NCBI RefSeq assembly: GCF_019511665.1
Contig: NZ_JAEUAW010000005.1
Span: forward strand, 186,001 to 250,000
Reading direction: 5' to 3'
Length of the DNA stretch: 64,000 bases
Origin: Microbacterium jejuense
GTDB lineage: Bacteria > Actinomycetota > Actinomycetes > Actinomycetales > Microbacteriaceae
A program made the position numbers and the translations under genes. The notes below the pieces were generated by a model, which saw only the letters and a program-made list of their open reading frames with translations, ran no database searches and was not told where the DNA came from. Of this stretch, positions 17,567 through 26,398 are shown piece by piece; the stretch's first letter is position 1, and every line of letters begins with the position of its first letter.

Positions 17567-17830
17567 ATGAAGCGCATCGACATCTACTACGGCGGCGAGC
17601 ACTACAGCGTCGGCGGTCGTCTCTTCGAGGATCTGCGCCAGGAGGTGCAGTCCGGCCTGGCCACAGGCACCCACTGGCTCGAGGTCAACGACGGCGAGGG
17701 CATGATGCGCACCGCGTATCTTCTGCTCACCGCCGGTGTGCCACTGGCGATCGTGCCGATCCCGGACGAGATCCCCGGTCGGGGCGCCGATGCCGTGTGG
17801 TCGGACGGCGGCCCGCCCGTGCTGGAGTGA
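17567..17830 (+). CDS. Conserved small protein of unknown function
   Basis: The 87-residue protein MKRIDIYYGGEHYSVGGRLF... is soluble and beta-rich, with a conserved-looking core HWLEVNDGEG and a run of small hydrophobics, AYLLLTAGVPLAIVPIP. I believe similar small proteins occur across Microbacteriaceae but know no function. GAGGAG upstream of the ATG supports the start. It ends 22 nt before the convergent SulP gene. Confidence 0.75.
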   Translation: MKRIDIYYGGEHYSVGGRLFEDLRQEVQSGLATGTHWLEVNDGEGMMRTAYLLLTAGVPLAIVPIPDEIPGRGADAVWSDGGPPVLE

Positions 17831-17852
17831 CCGTCGACGCCGGCGCGGACGA

Positions 17853-19508
17853 TCAGCCCTGGGGAGGAGCCGATCCGGCCAGCGCCACCACAGCCGCACG
17901 GTTGGTCGCGTAGAACGTCTGGTCCGAGAGCAGGCCGAGCTTCTGCAGGCGTGCCTTGGTGCGCGGACGCGCGCGGCTGAAGGCCAGGCTGACCCCCTGG
18001 GCCTTCAACCAGTCCTCGAGCGAGGCGAACGCCTCGGCGCCGGTCACGTCGACATCGCTGACCGCCTCCAGGTCGATCACCACGTGATGGACTGGATCGG
18101 ATGCCTCGGTCACGGCCTTCTTGACCGCCGCCGTGAAGACCGCGCCGTTCGCGAAGAACAGCGGCGCGGCGAGCCGCACCACGACGACGCCCGGCGCGGT
18201 GCTCTCGCCCGAGGTCGCCTCGTCGAGCAGCGACTGCTTCGGATCGCCGTCGGACTCCAGCACATCGATGGCGGGGTTGGCGGCGCGCTTCGCCAGGTTG
18301 ATGAGCGCGAGGACGAAGGCGACGACGATGCCGGGGATCGCGCCGACGAAGAGGGTCACGAGGAAGCACACCGCGCCGACCGCGAACTCGAAGCGATCCT
18401 GCTTCCACAGCTGCCGGAACTCCTTGATGCCCAGGAGTGGCAGAACGGCCACACCGACCACGGCTCCGATCGCCGGCGAAGGGATGTCGGCGAGCAGGGC
18501 GGTGCCGAACAGCAGGAGCAGGAGCGTGCCGACGGCGAGCACGATCGACGGCAGCTGCGTGCGGGAGCCGGCCGAATCCATCGCGGCGGTCCGCGACGTG
18601 GACGAGCCCATCGCGAAGCTGGCCTGCGTGCCTGCCACGATGTTGCTCAGGCCAAAGGCGAAGAGGTCGCGGTTGGCGTGGAACGGGTACCCGTGCTTCT
18701 CGCCGTACGACCGCGAGACCAGCAGGCCCTCGGCCGTCGTCACGAGCGTGAGCGCGATGGCCGACGGGATGAGCGCGAGCCACATCGTCCAGTCGATGAT
18801 GGGCCACGTGAGCGTCGGCGGCCCCGCCGGCACATCGCCGAGCACGTCGACGCCCTGCTTGTCGAGTTCGGCGAGGACGACGGCCACGGTCGAGATGATG
18901 AGCACGACCAGGGCCCACGGCACCGCTCTGAAGAACCGCGCGCCGACGATCAGCACCGCCACGGACGCCACCGAGATCACGAGCGACCACAGGTTGACGG
19001 TGCCGATCCCCCCGATCAGATCGCCGACCTTGTCGACGAACTCGCCGCCCGAGTCGATCTTGACGCCGAGCATCTTGGCAATCTGACTCACGAGGATGTC
19101 GAGCGCCAGACCTCCGACGAAGCCGACCAGGATCGGCTTGGAGAGGAAGTTGGCGAGGAACCCCAGCTTGAAGACCGACATCAGCAGGAACATGACGCCG
19201 CAGATGATCGCCTGCGCGAGGGCGAGCGTGGAGTAGTCGGCGCTGCCGGCCGTGGCCAGTCCGCCGAGCGACGAGGCGACCAGGGCGGCGGCCGCGGCGT
19301 CCGGCGAGAGCACCAGCTGGCGCGACGACACCACCAGCGCGTAGACCAGCGTCGGCACGATCAGGGCATACAGCCCCGCCGTCGGCGGCAGGCCCGCGAT
19401 CTGCGCGTAGCCGATGTTGAGGGGGATGGCGATCGCGATCAATGTCACGCCTGCGAGGAGCTCACGGCCGATGTTGCGTCGGGTGAGCCCTGCCAGGGGT
19501 CGTTGCAC
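17853..19508 (-). CDS. SulP-family anion transporter with STAS domain
   Basis: The 551-residue inner-membrane protein has the SulP core of 10-14 helices (about residues 20-415), including the family phrase GYAQIAGLPPTAGLYALIVP, and a C-terminal cytoplasmic STAS domain from about residue 435 with VVVIDLEAVSDVDVTGAE-type sequence. SulP proteins carry sulfate, bicarbonate or other small anions, and the substrate here is open. I place the start at the GTG at 19508, which has AAGGAGG 5 nt upstream, rather than the ATG at 19535. The divergent neighbour is an MscS-type channel. Confidence 0.92.
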   Translation of the reverse strand: MQRPLAGLTRRNIGRELLAGVTLIAIAIPLNIGYAQIAGLPPTAGLYALIVPTLVYALVVSSRQLVLSPDAAAAALVASSLGGLATAGSADYSTLALAQAIICGVMFLLMSVFKLGFLANFLSKPILVGFVGGLALDILVSQIAKMLGVKIDSGGEFVDKVGDLIGGIGTVNLWSLVISVASVAVLIVGARFFRAVPWALVVLIISTVAVVLAELDKQGVDVLGDVPAGPPTLTWPIIDWTMWLALIPSAIALTLVTTAEGLLVSRSYGEKHGYPFHANRDLFAFGLSNIVAGTQASFAMGSSTSRTAAMDSAGSRTQLPSIVLAVGTLLLLLFGTALLADIPSPAIGAVVGVAVLPLLGIKEFRQLWKQDRFEFAVGAVCFLVTLFVGAIPGIVVAFVLALINLAKRAANPAIDVLESDGDPKQSLLDEATSGESTAPGVVVVRLAAPLFFANGAVFTAAVKKAVTEASDPVHHVVIDLEAVSDVDVTGAEAFASLEDWLKAQGVSLAFSRARPRTKARLQKLGLLSDQTFYATNRAAVVALAGSAPPQG

Positions 19509-19660
19509 GGACGCCTCCTTCGTATCGGGATCCATCGTTGCTGGTCCACCGAGTCTGCGACGAACCTATCGGTGACGCCGCCGCGTCGCCGCTGTTTCGC
19601 GGCGCGGCGTCGTCACGACGGCGTGCGGTGCGGCATCCACATCCCGGCGCGGACCGGCCC

Positions 19661-19666
19661 TAGCGT
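19661..19666 (+). promoter_or_regulatory. -10 box of a leaderless MscS-type gene
   Basis: TAGCGT ends 6 nt before the GTG start at 19673, leaving no room for a ribosome-binding site. Confidence 0.55.
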
Positions 19667-19672
19667 GAGGGC

Positions 19673-20521
19673 GTGCGGCAGATCGCGGACACCGACATCA
19701 CGGCACTGGTGGCAGGCATCCAGTGGTGGCAGGTGCTCGTCGCGATCATCATCGTCGTGGTCGGGTGGGTGCTCGCCCACTTCGCGCGTCGCGGCGTGCT
19801 CGCGGTGTTCGCGCGGGGGCCTGAGTTCGCGCACGTCTACGCCGCGCCCGTCGCCCGCATCACGCAGTACGTCATCCTCGCCCTCGCCGTCGGGCTGGGT
19901 CTGGTGGCGCTCGGCGCGAACGTGCAGCCTCTCCTTGCCGTCGTCATCATCGTGGGCGTGGTCGCCGTGCTCGTGCTGCGCGGCACGGCCGACAACTTCG
20001 CGGCGAGCGTGCTGATCCAGTCGCGCCATCCGGTGCGCGTCGGCGACGAGATCCAGGTCGACGCGCCCGACGGTGCGATCACCGGCACGGTCACCGAGCT
20101 CAACACGCGGTCCGTCATCCTCGTCACGGCCGACGGCCGCACCGTGCACGTGCCCAACGCGAAGCTCCTGGGCGATTCGGTCGTGAACCACTCGACCCAC
20201 CGCGCCCGCCGCAGCGAGGTCCAGGTCCGGGTGAGTCGCGGTGCAGGCGAGTCCCTCGACACGGTGCTCGACGCTCTCGCCCGGGCCGTCGCGGCTGTCG
20301 ACGGCGTGCACGCGCACGAGGCCGTCCGCGCGCTGCCCACCGGCGTCAGCCCCGAACGGGTCATCGCCGTCGTCCAGTTCTGGCACCATCCGGCCCACGG
20401 CGTGACCGTGAGCGCCGACGTGGTGCGCGCGCTCGCGGCGGACTTCGCCGATCGCGGCGTCTCGGCGGCCGTGACGAGCTCGCCCGGGGCCGCGCCGCTC
20501 ACGCCGCCCGCCCCGTTCTGA
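19673..20521 (+). CDS. MscS-family mechanosensitive channel
   Basis: The 282-residue protein has three membrane helices (about 16-35, 62-80, 85-105) followed by the MscS beta domain: PVRVGDEIQVDAPDGAITGT, then LNTRSVILVTADGRTVHVPN and NHSTHRARR. The pore helix is GVVAVLVLRGTADNFAASVL. Such channels release solutes during osmotic downshock. The GTG start is supported by the -10 box 6 nt upstream. It ends 4 nt before the convergent ClC-type gene. Confidence 0.92.
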   Translation: MRQIADTDITALVAGIQWWQVLVAIIIVVVGWVLAHFARRGVLAVFARGPEFAHVYAAPVARITQYVILALAVGLGLVALGANVQPLLAVVIIVGVVAVLVLRGTADNFAASVLIQSRHPVRVGDEIQVDAPDGAITGTVTELNTRSVILVTADGRTVHVPNAKLLGDSVVNHSTHRARRSEVQVRVSRGAGESLDTVLDALARAVAAVDGVHAHEAVRALPTGVSPERVIAVVQFWHHPAHGVTVSADVVRALAADFADRGVSAAVTSSPGAAPLTPPAPF

Positions 20522-20525
20522 GGGC

Positions 20526-21800
20526 TCAGGTCGCCAGTGCCGCCGCCGCGCTCGGCCTGACGATCAGCTCCGGCGCCTTCATGACGATGAGCCAGATCGG
20601 CAGCACGATGATGCACAGCATGGGCAGCACGATCGGGTCGCCGACCAGAGCCGCCCCCACGAACATCGCGATCCAGCCGTCGCGCGTCGCGACCAGCACG
20701 ATGCCCAGGGTGCCGCACGCGACCGCGAGCGAGATCGGGATGCCGGGCAGCAGGGAGTGCGCGAGCAGACCGATCGCCACGCCGACGAAGACGGCCGGGA
20801 AGATCCTGCCGCCGCGGAAGCCCGCGGCCGCCGCGACGACGAGCGCGACGATCTTCACACCCGCGAAGAGCGCGAGCTGCCCTGCCGTGTAGTCGCCGGG
20901 GTCCGTGATCAGCATCGCCGTCTGGTCGAGCCCCTTGAAGAGAGTCATCGGACCGCCGAGGACGCCCAGCAGGCCGAGCACGGCGCCGCCCGCGAGGCTG
21001 ATGAGCACGGGGTTGCGCAGCCCGTGGAACAACCGGTGCGCGAGAGGCAGCGCCCAGGCCGCGACGATGCCGACGGCCGCCGACACGGCCGCCACGAGCA
21101 CGCCCTCGAGCAGCATGAGGCCGTCGGCCTGCGCGATCGGAGTCATCTGGAACGAGATCGAGCTGCCCCCGAGCACGTGCATCGTGACGGCGCCCGCGCC
21201 CGCGGCGGCCACCGGGAGGAACAGCTTGTCCCACAGCTCGCCGCCGCCCTTGGCCGCGGCGACCGCGCCGGTGAACACGAGCGCCGCGGCCACGGGCGTG
21301 CCGAACAGCGCGCCGATCGTCGCCGACGAGGCCAGCGTCACCACGAGCGTCGGAGGGACCGCCCTCGAGAACCTCGCCATCGCGGCGACCGCGATCCCGG
21401 CGTTGACCGCGATGATCGGGTTCTCGGGGCCCAGGCTGACGCCTCCGGCCAAGCCCAGGACCACGGCGAGGAGGATGCTCGGCAGCACGGCGAGCGGCGG
21501 CGGCGCATCCACCAGGCTCGTCGTCGCCGAATCGGGCCCCGCGTGGCCGGGCACCAGCCACACCACCAGGCCGACGAGCGCACCGGTGAGCGTCAGCACC
21601 GTGAAGATCCACCACGGCGTCGCCTCGGTCGCGCCGAACCACGCGGGCACGGTCGTCCACAGCAGGTCCTGCAGCCACCCCGACACGGTGTCGAGCAGCC
21701 ACAGCATCACGGCCGACGCGACGCCGATGAGCAGCGCCGGCACCGACATGACGAGCAGACGCTGCACACTGGGCGACGGCGCGGCGCTGGTCTCAGGCAT
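20526..21800 (-). CDS. Divergent ClC-family ion channel or transporter
   Basis: The 424-residue protein has about 10-12 membrane helices and ClC landmarks: SLGPENPIIAVNAGIA near residue 115 aligns with the GREGP filter loop, and GGRIFPAVFVGVAIG near 340 aligns with the GGxFxP motif. The usual first filter motif GSGIP is replaced by GHAGPDSATT near residue 80, so this belongs to a divergent branch often called ion channel protein, and chloride selectivity is not assured. The ATG at 21800 has GAGGAGGAA upstream, and the longer start at 21839 is less likely. Confidence 0.85.
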   Translation of the reverse strand: MPETSAAPSPSVQRLLVMSVPALLIGVASAVMLWLLDTVSGWLQDLLWTTVPAWFGATEATPWWIFTVLTLTGALVGLVVWLVPGHAGPDSATTSLVDAPPPLAVLPSILLAVVLGLAGGVSLGPENPIIAVNAGIAVAAMARFSRAVPPTLVVTLASSATIGALFGTPVAAALVFTGAVAAAKGGGELWDKLFLPVAAAGAGAVTMHVLGGSSISFQMTPIAQADGLMLLEGVLVAAVSAAVGIVAAWALPLAHRLFHGLRNPVLISLAGGAVLGLLGVLGGPMTLFKGLDQTAMLITDPGDYTAGQLALFAGVKIVALVVAAAAGFRGGRIFPAVFVGVAIGLLAHSLLPGIPISLAVACGTLGIVLVATRDGWIAMFVGAALVGDPIVLPMLCIIVLPIWLIVMKAPELIVRPSAAAALAT

Positions 21801-21879
21801 CCGGTTCCTCCTCACGGCGATCCCATCATGGCGCGTCACCGTGCCGGGAAGTGGATGCCGCGCCTCGGGCGCGGACCGG

Positions 21880-22200
21880 CTACTCGTGGCCGACGAGCTT
21901 GAGGCCGACGACGCAGCCGACGAGCCCCAGGATCAGCAGCAGCCGGACGATCGAGAACGGCTCCGCTCCCGTGATCATCGCGTAGCCGACCGTGAGCGCC
22001 GCGCCGATGCCGACCCACACCGCGTAGGCGGTGCCGGTCGAGATGTCGCGCATGGCCCACGCGAGGCCGCCCATGCTGGCGACCAGCGCGACGCCGAAGA
22101 CGACGCTCGGCCAGAGCTTCGTGAAGCCCTCGGACTTTCCGAGCGCGGTGGCCCACACGGCTTCGAGCACGCCCGAGAGGATGAGGATGACCCACGACAT
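21880..22200 (-). CDS. gdx: Guanidinium exporter, SMR family (Gdx/SugE)
   Basis: The 106-residue protein has the four short helices of small multidrug resistance transporters. Glutamate 13 (LSGVLEAVWATALGKSEGF) is the conserved central binding residue, and the phrase WATALGKSEGFTKLWPS is of the SugE/Gdx type rather than EmrE. Members work as antiparallel dimers that exchange guanidinium for protons. The upstream guanidine-III riboswitch (22214-22254) strongly supports this substrate. The ribosome site AGGAGG (22208-22213) is 7 nt before the ATG and directly adjoins the riboswitch. Confidence 0.95.
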   Translation of the reverse strand: MSWVILILSGVLEAVWATALGKSEGFTKLWPSVVFGVALVASMGGLAWAMRDISTGTAYAVWVGIGAALTVGYAMITGAEPFSIVRLLLILGLVGCVVGLKLVGHE

Positions 22201-22213
22201 GACTGTGCCTCCT

Positions 22214-22254
22214 GGCCAGTCTTGTCGCGCACCGGGTACTGATCCGTCGTCCGG
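22214..22254 (-). promoter_or_regulatory. Guanidine-III (ykkC-III) riboswitch
   Basis: Read on the minus strand, CCGGACGA (22254-22247) is followed by GTACCCGGT (22239-22231) and GACAAGAC, three conserved blocks of the ykkC-III class in the right order. CCGG pairs with the CCGG of the second block, and GG(A)TCAG pairs with CTGGCC at the 3' end, giving the expected H-type pseudoknot. The 3' strand touches the AGGAGG ribosome site of gdx, so guanidinium binding probably opens translation. Confidence 0.88.
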
Positions 22255-22317
22255 AGACCCTGTCGGGGTCTGCGGCCCAGCCTAGCCGAGCGGCCTGGGC
22301 ACCGCCTGGGCAGCGCG

Positions 22318-23214
22318 TCAGACCAGGAAGAAGCCGTCCAGCAGGCCGGGGTTGTGCGCGTGCACGAGGACGAGGAACACCACGGCGTCGAAGAGCAGAT
22401 GCACCGTCACGACGTACGCGAGCGAGCGCGTCTTCATGAAGATGAACCCCTGCAGCAGGGCGAACGGGATGGTGAGCACGGGTCCCCAGGCCTGGTAGCC
22501 GAGCTCCCACAGGAACGAGACGAACACGACCGCCTGCAGCACGTTCGCCTGCCAGAACGCGAAGTGCCGTCGCAGCAGCGCGAAGCACGTGCAGATGAAG
22601 AAGAGCTCGTCCCAGATGCCCACGGCGCCGACGCCCACGAACAGCCGCGCGATGAGCTCCGGCGTGTCGACGACGGGCCAGTTGAGGTAGACCCCCGACG
22701 TGATGAAGTAGAACGGCAGGATCAGCCAGCCGAGCACCAGCACCGCCGCCAGCCACACCCACTGGAACGTCGTCCAGCGTCCGCCGCCCCGCCACGGGAA
22801 CCGGATCGCCCGATCCCGGTAGACCCACCGCGACAGCGCGCACGGCACCGCCACCGCTCCCGCGAGGGCGAGCGCGAACCGCAGCATCGCGAGATCGTCG
22901 AGCTCGGCCTTCAGCGAGATCGCGCTCACCACCAGCAGGCCCGCCGCGATGAGCGACAGGTCGCGCGTGAGCGAGGGCGCGCGGATGCCGGCGGCCGGGG
23001 TGGCCGCCTCGACGGAGGCCGGCCGGGTGGCGGCATCCCTTCGCTCCAGGGTCCACGCGATCGCGAGGCCCGCGGCCAGCAGCAGCCACCCGAGCCACGC
23101 GACCCGCACGACGAAGAACGCGGGCGCCGCCAGGCACACCACGAGCGCCGGCGCCAGCCGCCACGACCAGCGGACCGGGATCGGCACGGGGGCGGCGTCG
23201 GGGTGTGCGGGCAT
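22318..23214 (-). CDS. CPBP-family intramembrane protease-like protein
   Basis: The 298-residue protein has about eight membrane helices. The C-terminal CPBP (Abi) core contains GIWDELFFICTCFALLRR near residue 205 and VTVHLLFDAVVFLVL near 270, which supply the Glu, His and Asp of motifs 1, 3 and 4. The usual EExxxR is here DELFFxxxxxxxxRR, so the first glutamate is replaced by aspartate and activity is uncertain. GGAG lies upstream of the ATG at 23214. It follows the MFS gene by 23 nt in the same operon. CPBP proteins act in prenyl processing or bacteriocin immunity, and the role here is unknown. Confidence 0.8.
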   Translation of the reverse strand: MPAHPDAAPVPIPVRWSWRLAPALVVCLAAPAFFVVRVAWLGWLLLAAGLAIAWTLERRDAATRPASVEAATPAAGIRAPSLTRDLSLIAAGLLVVSAISLKAELDDLAMLRFALALAGAVAVPCALSRWVYRDRAIRFPWRGGGRWTTFQWVWLAAVLVLGWLILPFYFITSGVYLNWPVVDTPELIARLFVGVGAVGIWDELFFICTCFALLRRHFAFWQANVLQAVVFVSFLWELGYQAWGPVLTIPFALLQGFIFMKTRSLAYVVTVHLLFDAVVFLVLVHAHNPGLLDGFFLV

Positions 23215-23237
23215 GCGCGGGCTCCTGCGGCGTCGTG

Positions 23238-24569
23238 TCAGTGGTCGAGGGGGTGGGCGAGCTCGTCCTTCGGCATGCGCGCGACGAGGTACGCGATCGT
23301 GCCCAGGATCAGCGGGATGACGCCCGCCGCGATGAAGATCGCCTCGATCGGCACGACGGCGGCGAGGGGGCCGGCGAGCGCCATCGACAGCGGCATGAGG
23401 GCGAGCGATACGAAGAAGTCGAGGCTCGAGATGCGCCCGAGCATGTGCCGCGGCACGCGTCGCTGCAGGAGCGTTCCCCAGATCACGTTGCCGTAGCTGA
23501 ATCCGAAGCCGACGAGGAACAGGCACACGGCCATGAGCCAGTACTCGTGCGTGATGCCCACGACCGCGAACGGCAGCGTGCTCACCCCCCACACGCCCAT
23601 CATCACCGTGAGGTACCGCCGCGGCAGCTTCAGCGACGACACGACGATGGAGCCCAGCACGCCGCCGACGCCGTAGATCGCCAGCAGGAATCCGAACAGC
23701 CGCGGATCCTCCCCGATGCGCTCCCGCGTCACGAACGGCAGCAGCACCTCCTCGGGGCCGAGGAACACGAGCACCCAGCCGGTCGCGAACAGCAGCGTCC
23801 ACAGCAGCCACGGCGTGCGGACCGTGAAGCCCACGGCCTCGCGCAGGTCGTGCAGCACGCCTCGCACGCCCTCGGGCGCCTCGGAGGGCGCGTCGGTGTC
23901 GGCCGGAGGCTCGGGGCGCACGAAGAGCAGCAGCACGAGGGCGAGGGCGTGCGCGGCGACGATGCCCCACGCCGCGTGCGCCGGCGCGAGCACCGCCGCG
24001 ACGATGACGCCGGCGGCCGCCGGTCCGGCCGCCTGCTGCAGGGCGGGCCGGACGGCGCCCTCGAGCCCGTTGGCGGCGAGCAGCTGCGTCGGCGGCAGGA
24101 TGCGCGGCAGGATCGCGCTGTAGGCGGGGTAGAAGAACCCGGCGCCCGCGCCGAGCACGAACGCCACGATCGTGAGGTGCGGGATCGTCACGGCGCCGAA
24201 CGCGCCGGCGACGGCGACCGACGTGATCGCCAGCAGGTTGAGCAGCTCGACGACGCGCAGGATGAGCCGGCGCGGGAGGCGGTCGGCGGCGATGCCGCCG
24301 GGGATCGCGCAGGCGAGCCGGCCCACCGCGTTCGCCGCGGCCACGAGGGACAGCTCGATCGGCCCGCCGCCAGCACCGATGACGGTGTAGACCATGACGA
24401 CCGCCCACATGCCCGCGCCGAAGATCGACAGCACGACGGCGCCGAACAGCATGCGGAAGTCGCGGTGCGACAGCGGGCGGACGAAGCGCCACGGGTCGCG
24501 GCGCGCGGTGTCGGGGACGGACTCCGGCAGCGGCACCGGGCCGGTCATGGGTCCTGGCGTGCCGGTCAT
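23238..24569 (-). CDS. MFS efflux transporter
   Basis: The 443-residue protein has 12 predicted helices and begins with a cytoplasmic tail before LSHRDFRMLFGAVVLSIFGAG, typical of the antibiotic-efflux (DHA3/EntS-like) branch. The A-motif region is GGIAADRLPRRLILRVVEL near residue 90. A central charged loop at about 205-230 separates the two six-helix halves. The ATG at 24569 overlaps the trmB stop as ATGA, so it is coupled to trmB. The substrate is unknown. Confidence 0.88.
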   Translation of the reverse strand: MTGTPGPMTGPVPLPESVPDTARRDPWRFVRPLSHRDFRMLFGAVVLSIFGAGMWAVVMVYTVIGAGGGPIELSLVAAANAVGRLACAIPGGIAADRLPRRLILRVVELLNLLAITSVAVAGAFGAVTIPHLTIVAFVLGAGAGFFYPAYSAILPRILPPTQLLAANGLEGAVRPALQQAAGPAAAGVIVAAVLAPAHAAWGIVAAHALALVLLLFVRPEPPADTDAPSEAPEGVRGVLHDLREAVGFTVRTPWLLWTLLFATGWVLVFLGPEEVLLPFVTRERIGEDPRLFGFLLAIYGVGGVLGSIVVSSLKLPRRYLTVMMGVWGVSTLPFAVVGITHEYWLMAVCLFLVGFGFSYGNVIWGTLLQRRVPRHMLGRISSLDFFVSLALMPLSMALAGPLAAVVPIEAIFIAAGVIPLILGTIAYLVARMPKDELAHPLDH

Positions 24570-25312
24570 GTCCGGGAGGCGCGGCGATACGACAGGTCGC
24601 GGATGTCGCGCCCGACGCGCGCGCCCTTGCGCTCGAAGGCCGTGAGCACACGCCCCTCGAACCGCGGCGCCCACTCCCCGTCGAAGGTCGCCGTGAAGTC
24701 GGGGGCGGCCGACATGACCTCGCGCATCTGCAGCGCGTAGTCCTCCCAGTCCGTGGCGAGGCGCAGCGTGCCGCCGTCCTTCAGCGCGTTCGCGGCGATC
24801 GCGGCGAACTCGGGTGTGACGAGGCGTCGCTTCGTGTGCTTCTTCTTGTGCCACGGGTCGGGGAAGAAGACCCACAGCTCATCGACGGATGCCGGCGGCA
24901 GCAGGTGCTGCAGCACCTCGGGCGCGTTCGCCTCGACGAGGCGCAGATTGCGTGCGCCCGCACGGTCGGCGTCGAGCATGGTCCGTGCGAGCCCCGCGCG
25001 GAACACCTCGATGGCGAGGAAGTCCGTGTCGGGCCGAGAGGTCGCGGCGTGGACGATCGCGTGCCCCTGCCCCGAGCCGATCTCGACGACCAGTGGCGCC
25101 TCACGCCCCCACACCGCTGCCGGGTCGATCGCCGACCCCGGACGGATGCTGGTCGACGCGCGGTCGCGCGGAGACTCGAGCACGTACCGCGGCGCGAGCT
25201 CGGTCCACGCCCGCTCCTGCGCCTCCGACATGCGCCCGCTGCGGCGCACGAACGACACTGGCTTGTCGCGGTAGGTGCGGGGTTCGGGGGAAGGCGTGGC
25301 TGCGTCGGTCAC
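24566..25312 (-). CDS. trmB: tRNA (guanine-N7)-methyltransferase
   Basis: The 248-residue SAM-dependent enzyme methylates G46 of tRNAs. The SAM motif is VVEIGSGQGHAIVHAA near residue 75, and the family signature WVFFPDPWHKKKHTKRR lies near residue 147. A basic N-terminal tail (YRDKPVSFVRRSGRMSE) is usual. The start is a GTG at 25312; TAGCCT ends 6 nt upstream, so the message is probably leaderless. It heads the trmB-MFS-CPBP run. Confidence 0.97.
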   Translation of the reverse strand: MTDAATPSPEPRTYRDKPVSFVRRSGRMSEAQERAWTELAPRYVLESPRDRASTSIRPGSAIDPAAVWGREAPLVVEIGSGQGHAIVHAATSRPDTDFLAIEVFRAGLARTMLDADRAGARNLRLVEANAPEVLQHLLPPASVDELWVFFPDPWHKKKHTKRRLVTPEFAAIAANALKDGGTLRLATDWEDYALQMREVMSAAPDFTATFDGEWAPRFEGRVLTAFERKGARVGRDIRDLSYRRASRT

Positions 25313-25368
25313 CCCTCCAGGCTACCGAGCGCGTCGGACGCCGCTGCGCCGGTCCCCTGCCGGAGGAC

Positions 25369-25410
25369 GTTTCGTCTGCGCGCGCCAGAGCGCGCTCCGC
25401 GCAACGACCG
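25369..25410. repeat. Family D repeat, single copy
   Basis: On the minus strand the element runs CGGTCGTTGCGCGGAGCGCG, then a GCGC-rich centre, then GCAGACGAAAC. It has the same TCGTTG...GACGAAAC frame as the elements at 13011-13122 and 57666-57774. It follows the 3' end of the DUF3097 gene. Confidence 0.75.
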
Positions 25411-25455
25411 GCTCCCGCCGGCGGCGACACGGTCGGCGGCGGTGCCGGCATCCAC

Positions 25456-26298
25456 TCAGGACGGCGACGTCACGAAGTCGATGAGCTCCTCGACGCGGCC
25501 GAGGAATGCAGGCTCGAGGTCGCGGTAGCTGTTCACGCGCGAGAGGATGCGCTGCCACGCGCGGGCGAGGTCGGCCTGATCGCGTGCGGGCCAGCCGAGG
25601 GCTCGGCACACGCCGACCTTGAACTCGATGCCGCGCGGCACGTCGGGCCAGCGCTCGATGCCCATGGCGCGCGGCGTGACGCACTGCCACACGTCGATCC
25701 AGGGATGCCCGACGATCAGCACGTGCGCGCCGTGGCGGCCGCGGGCGATCGCGTCGGCGATGCGGGACTCCTTGGATCCCGGCACGAGGTGGTCGACCAG
25801 CACCCCGTAGCGGCGGCCGGCCAACGGCGGCTCCTCGTCCAGCGCGGAGTCCAGCAGGTCGATGCCCTGCAGGTACTCGACGACGACGCCTTCGGCGCGC
25901 AGGTCGTCGCCCCACACCTTCTCGACGAGCTCGGCGTCGTGCCGGCCCTCGACGAAGATGCGGCTCGCCCGCGCGGTGCGGGCGCGGGAGTCGGGTGCCG
26001 CGAAGGAGCCCGATGCGGTGCGCTGCGGCCCCTTGGCGACGGGCGCGGCCGCGGGCGGGCCGAGCACGACGTCGCGGCCGTCGATGAGGAACCCGGCGCC
26101 GAGCGGGAACATGCGGCGCCGGCCGCGGCGGTCCTCCAGCTCGACCATGCCGCCGGTCACATCGACCACCGCGCCGCAGAAGCCGTCGTCGGCGACCTCC
26201 ACGACGAGATCGCGGGATGCCGCCACACGCGGCAGCTCGCGCACCCCGTGACCCTTCCATCCCGTGGCCAGCACGTCGGCGCCGTAGCGATCGTCCAT
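25456..26298 (-). CDS. DUF3097 family protein with Toprim-like segment
   Basis: The 280-residue protein matches DUF3097, a family confined mainly to Actinobacteria. The N-terminal half has small beta modules (VVDVTGGMVELEDRRGRRRM). The segment ASRIFVEGRHDAELVEKVWG near residue 110 has the VEGxxD shape of a Toprim domain, and HVLIVGHPWIDVWQCV near residue 185 could supply the second acidic site. This hints at nucleic-acid processing, which is an inference. GGAGGAGACG upstream supports the ATG at 26298. A palindromic, LexA-like site lies about 135 nt upstream. Confidence 0.85.
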   Translation of the reverse strand: MDDRYGADVLATGWKGHGVRELPRVAASRDLVVEVADDGFCGAVVDVTGGMVELEDRRGRRRMFPLGAGFLIDGRDVVLGPPAAAPVAKGPQRTASGSFAAPDSRARTARASRIFVEGRHDAELVEKVWGDDLRAEGVVVEYLQGIDLLDSALDEEPPLAGRRYGVLVDHLVPGSKESRIADAIARGRHGAHVLIVGHPWIDVWQCVTPRAMGIERWPDVPRGIEFKVGVCRALGWPARDQADLARAWQRILSRVNSYRDLEPAFLGRVEELIDFVTSPS

Positions 26299-26398
26299 CG
26301 TCTCCTCCGAACCCGACACGCTACCCGCTCCCGCCTCCGCGGCCCCGCAGCGACGCTCCCTCCCCCGTCGACGACGTGCGTCCCCGCCGAGCACGCAT

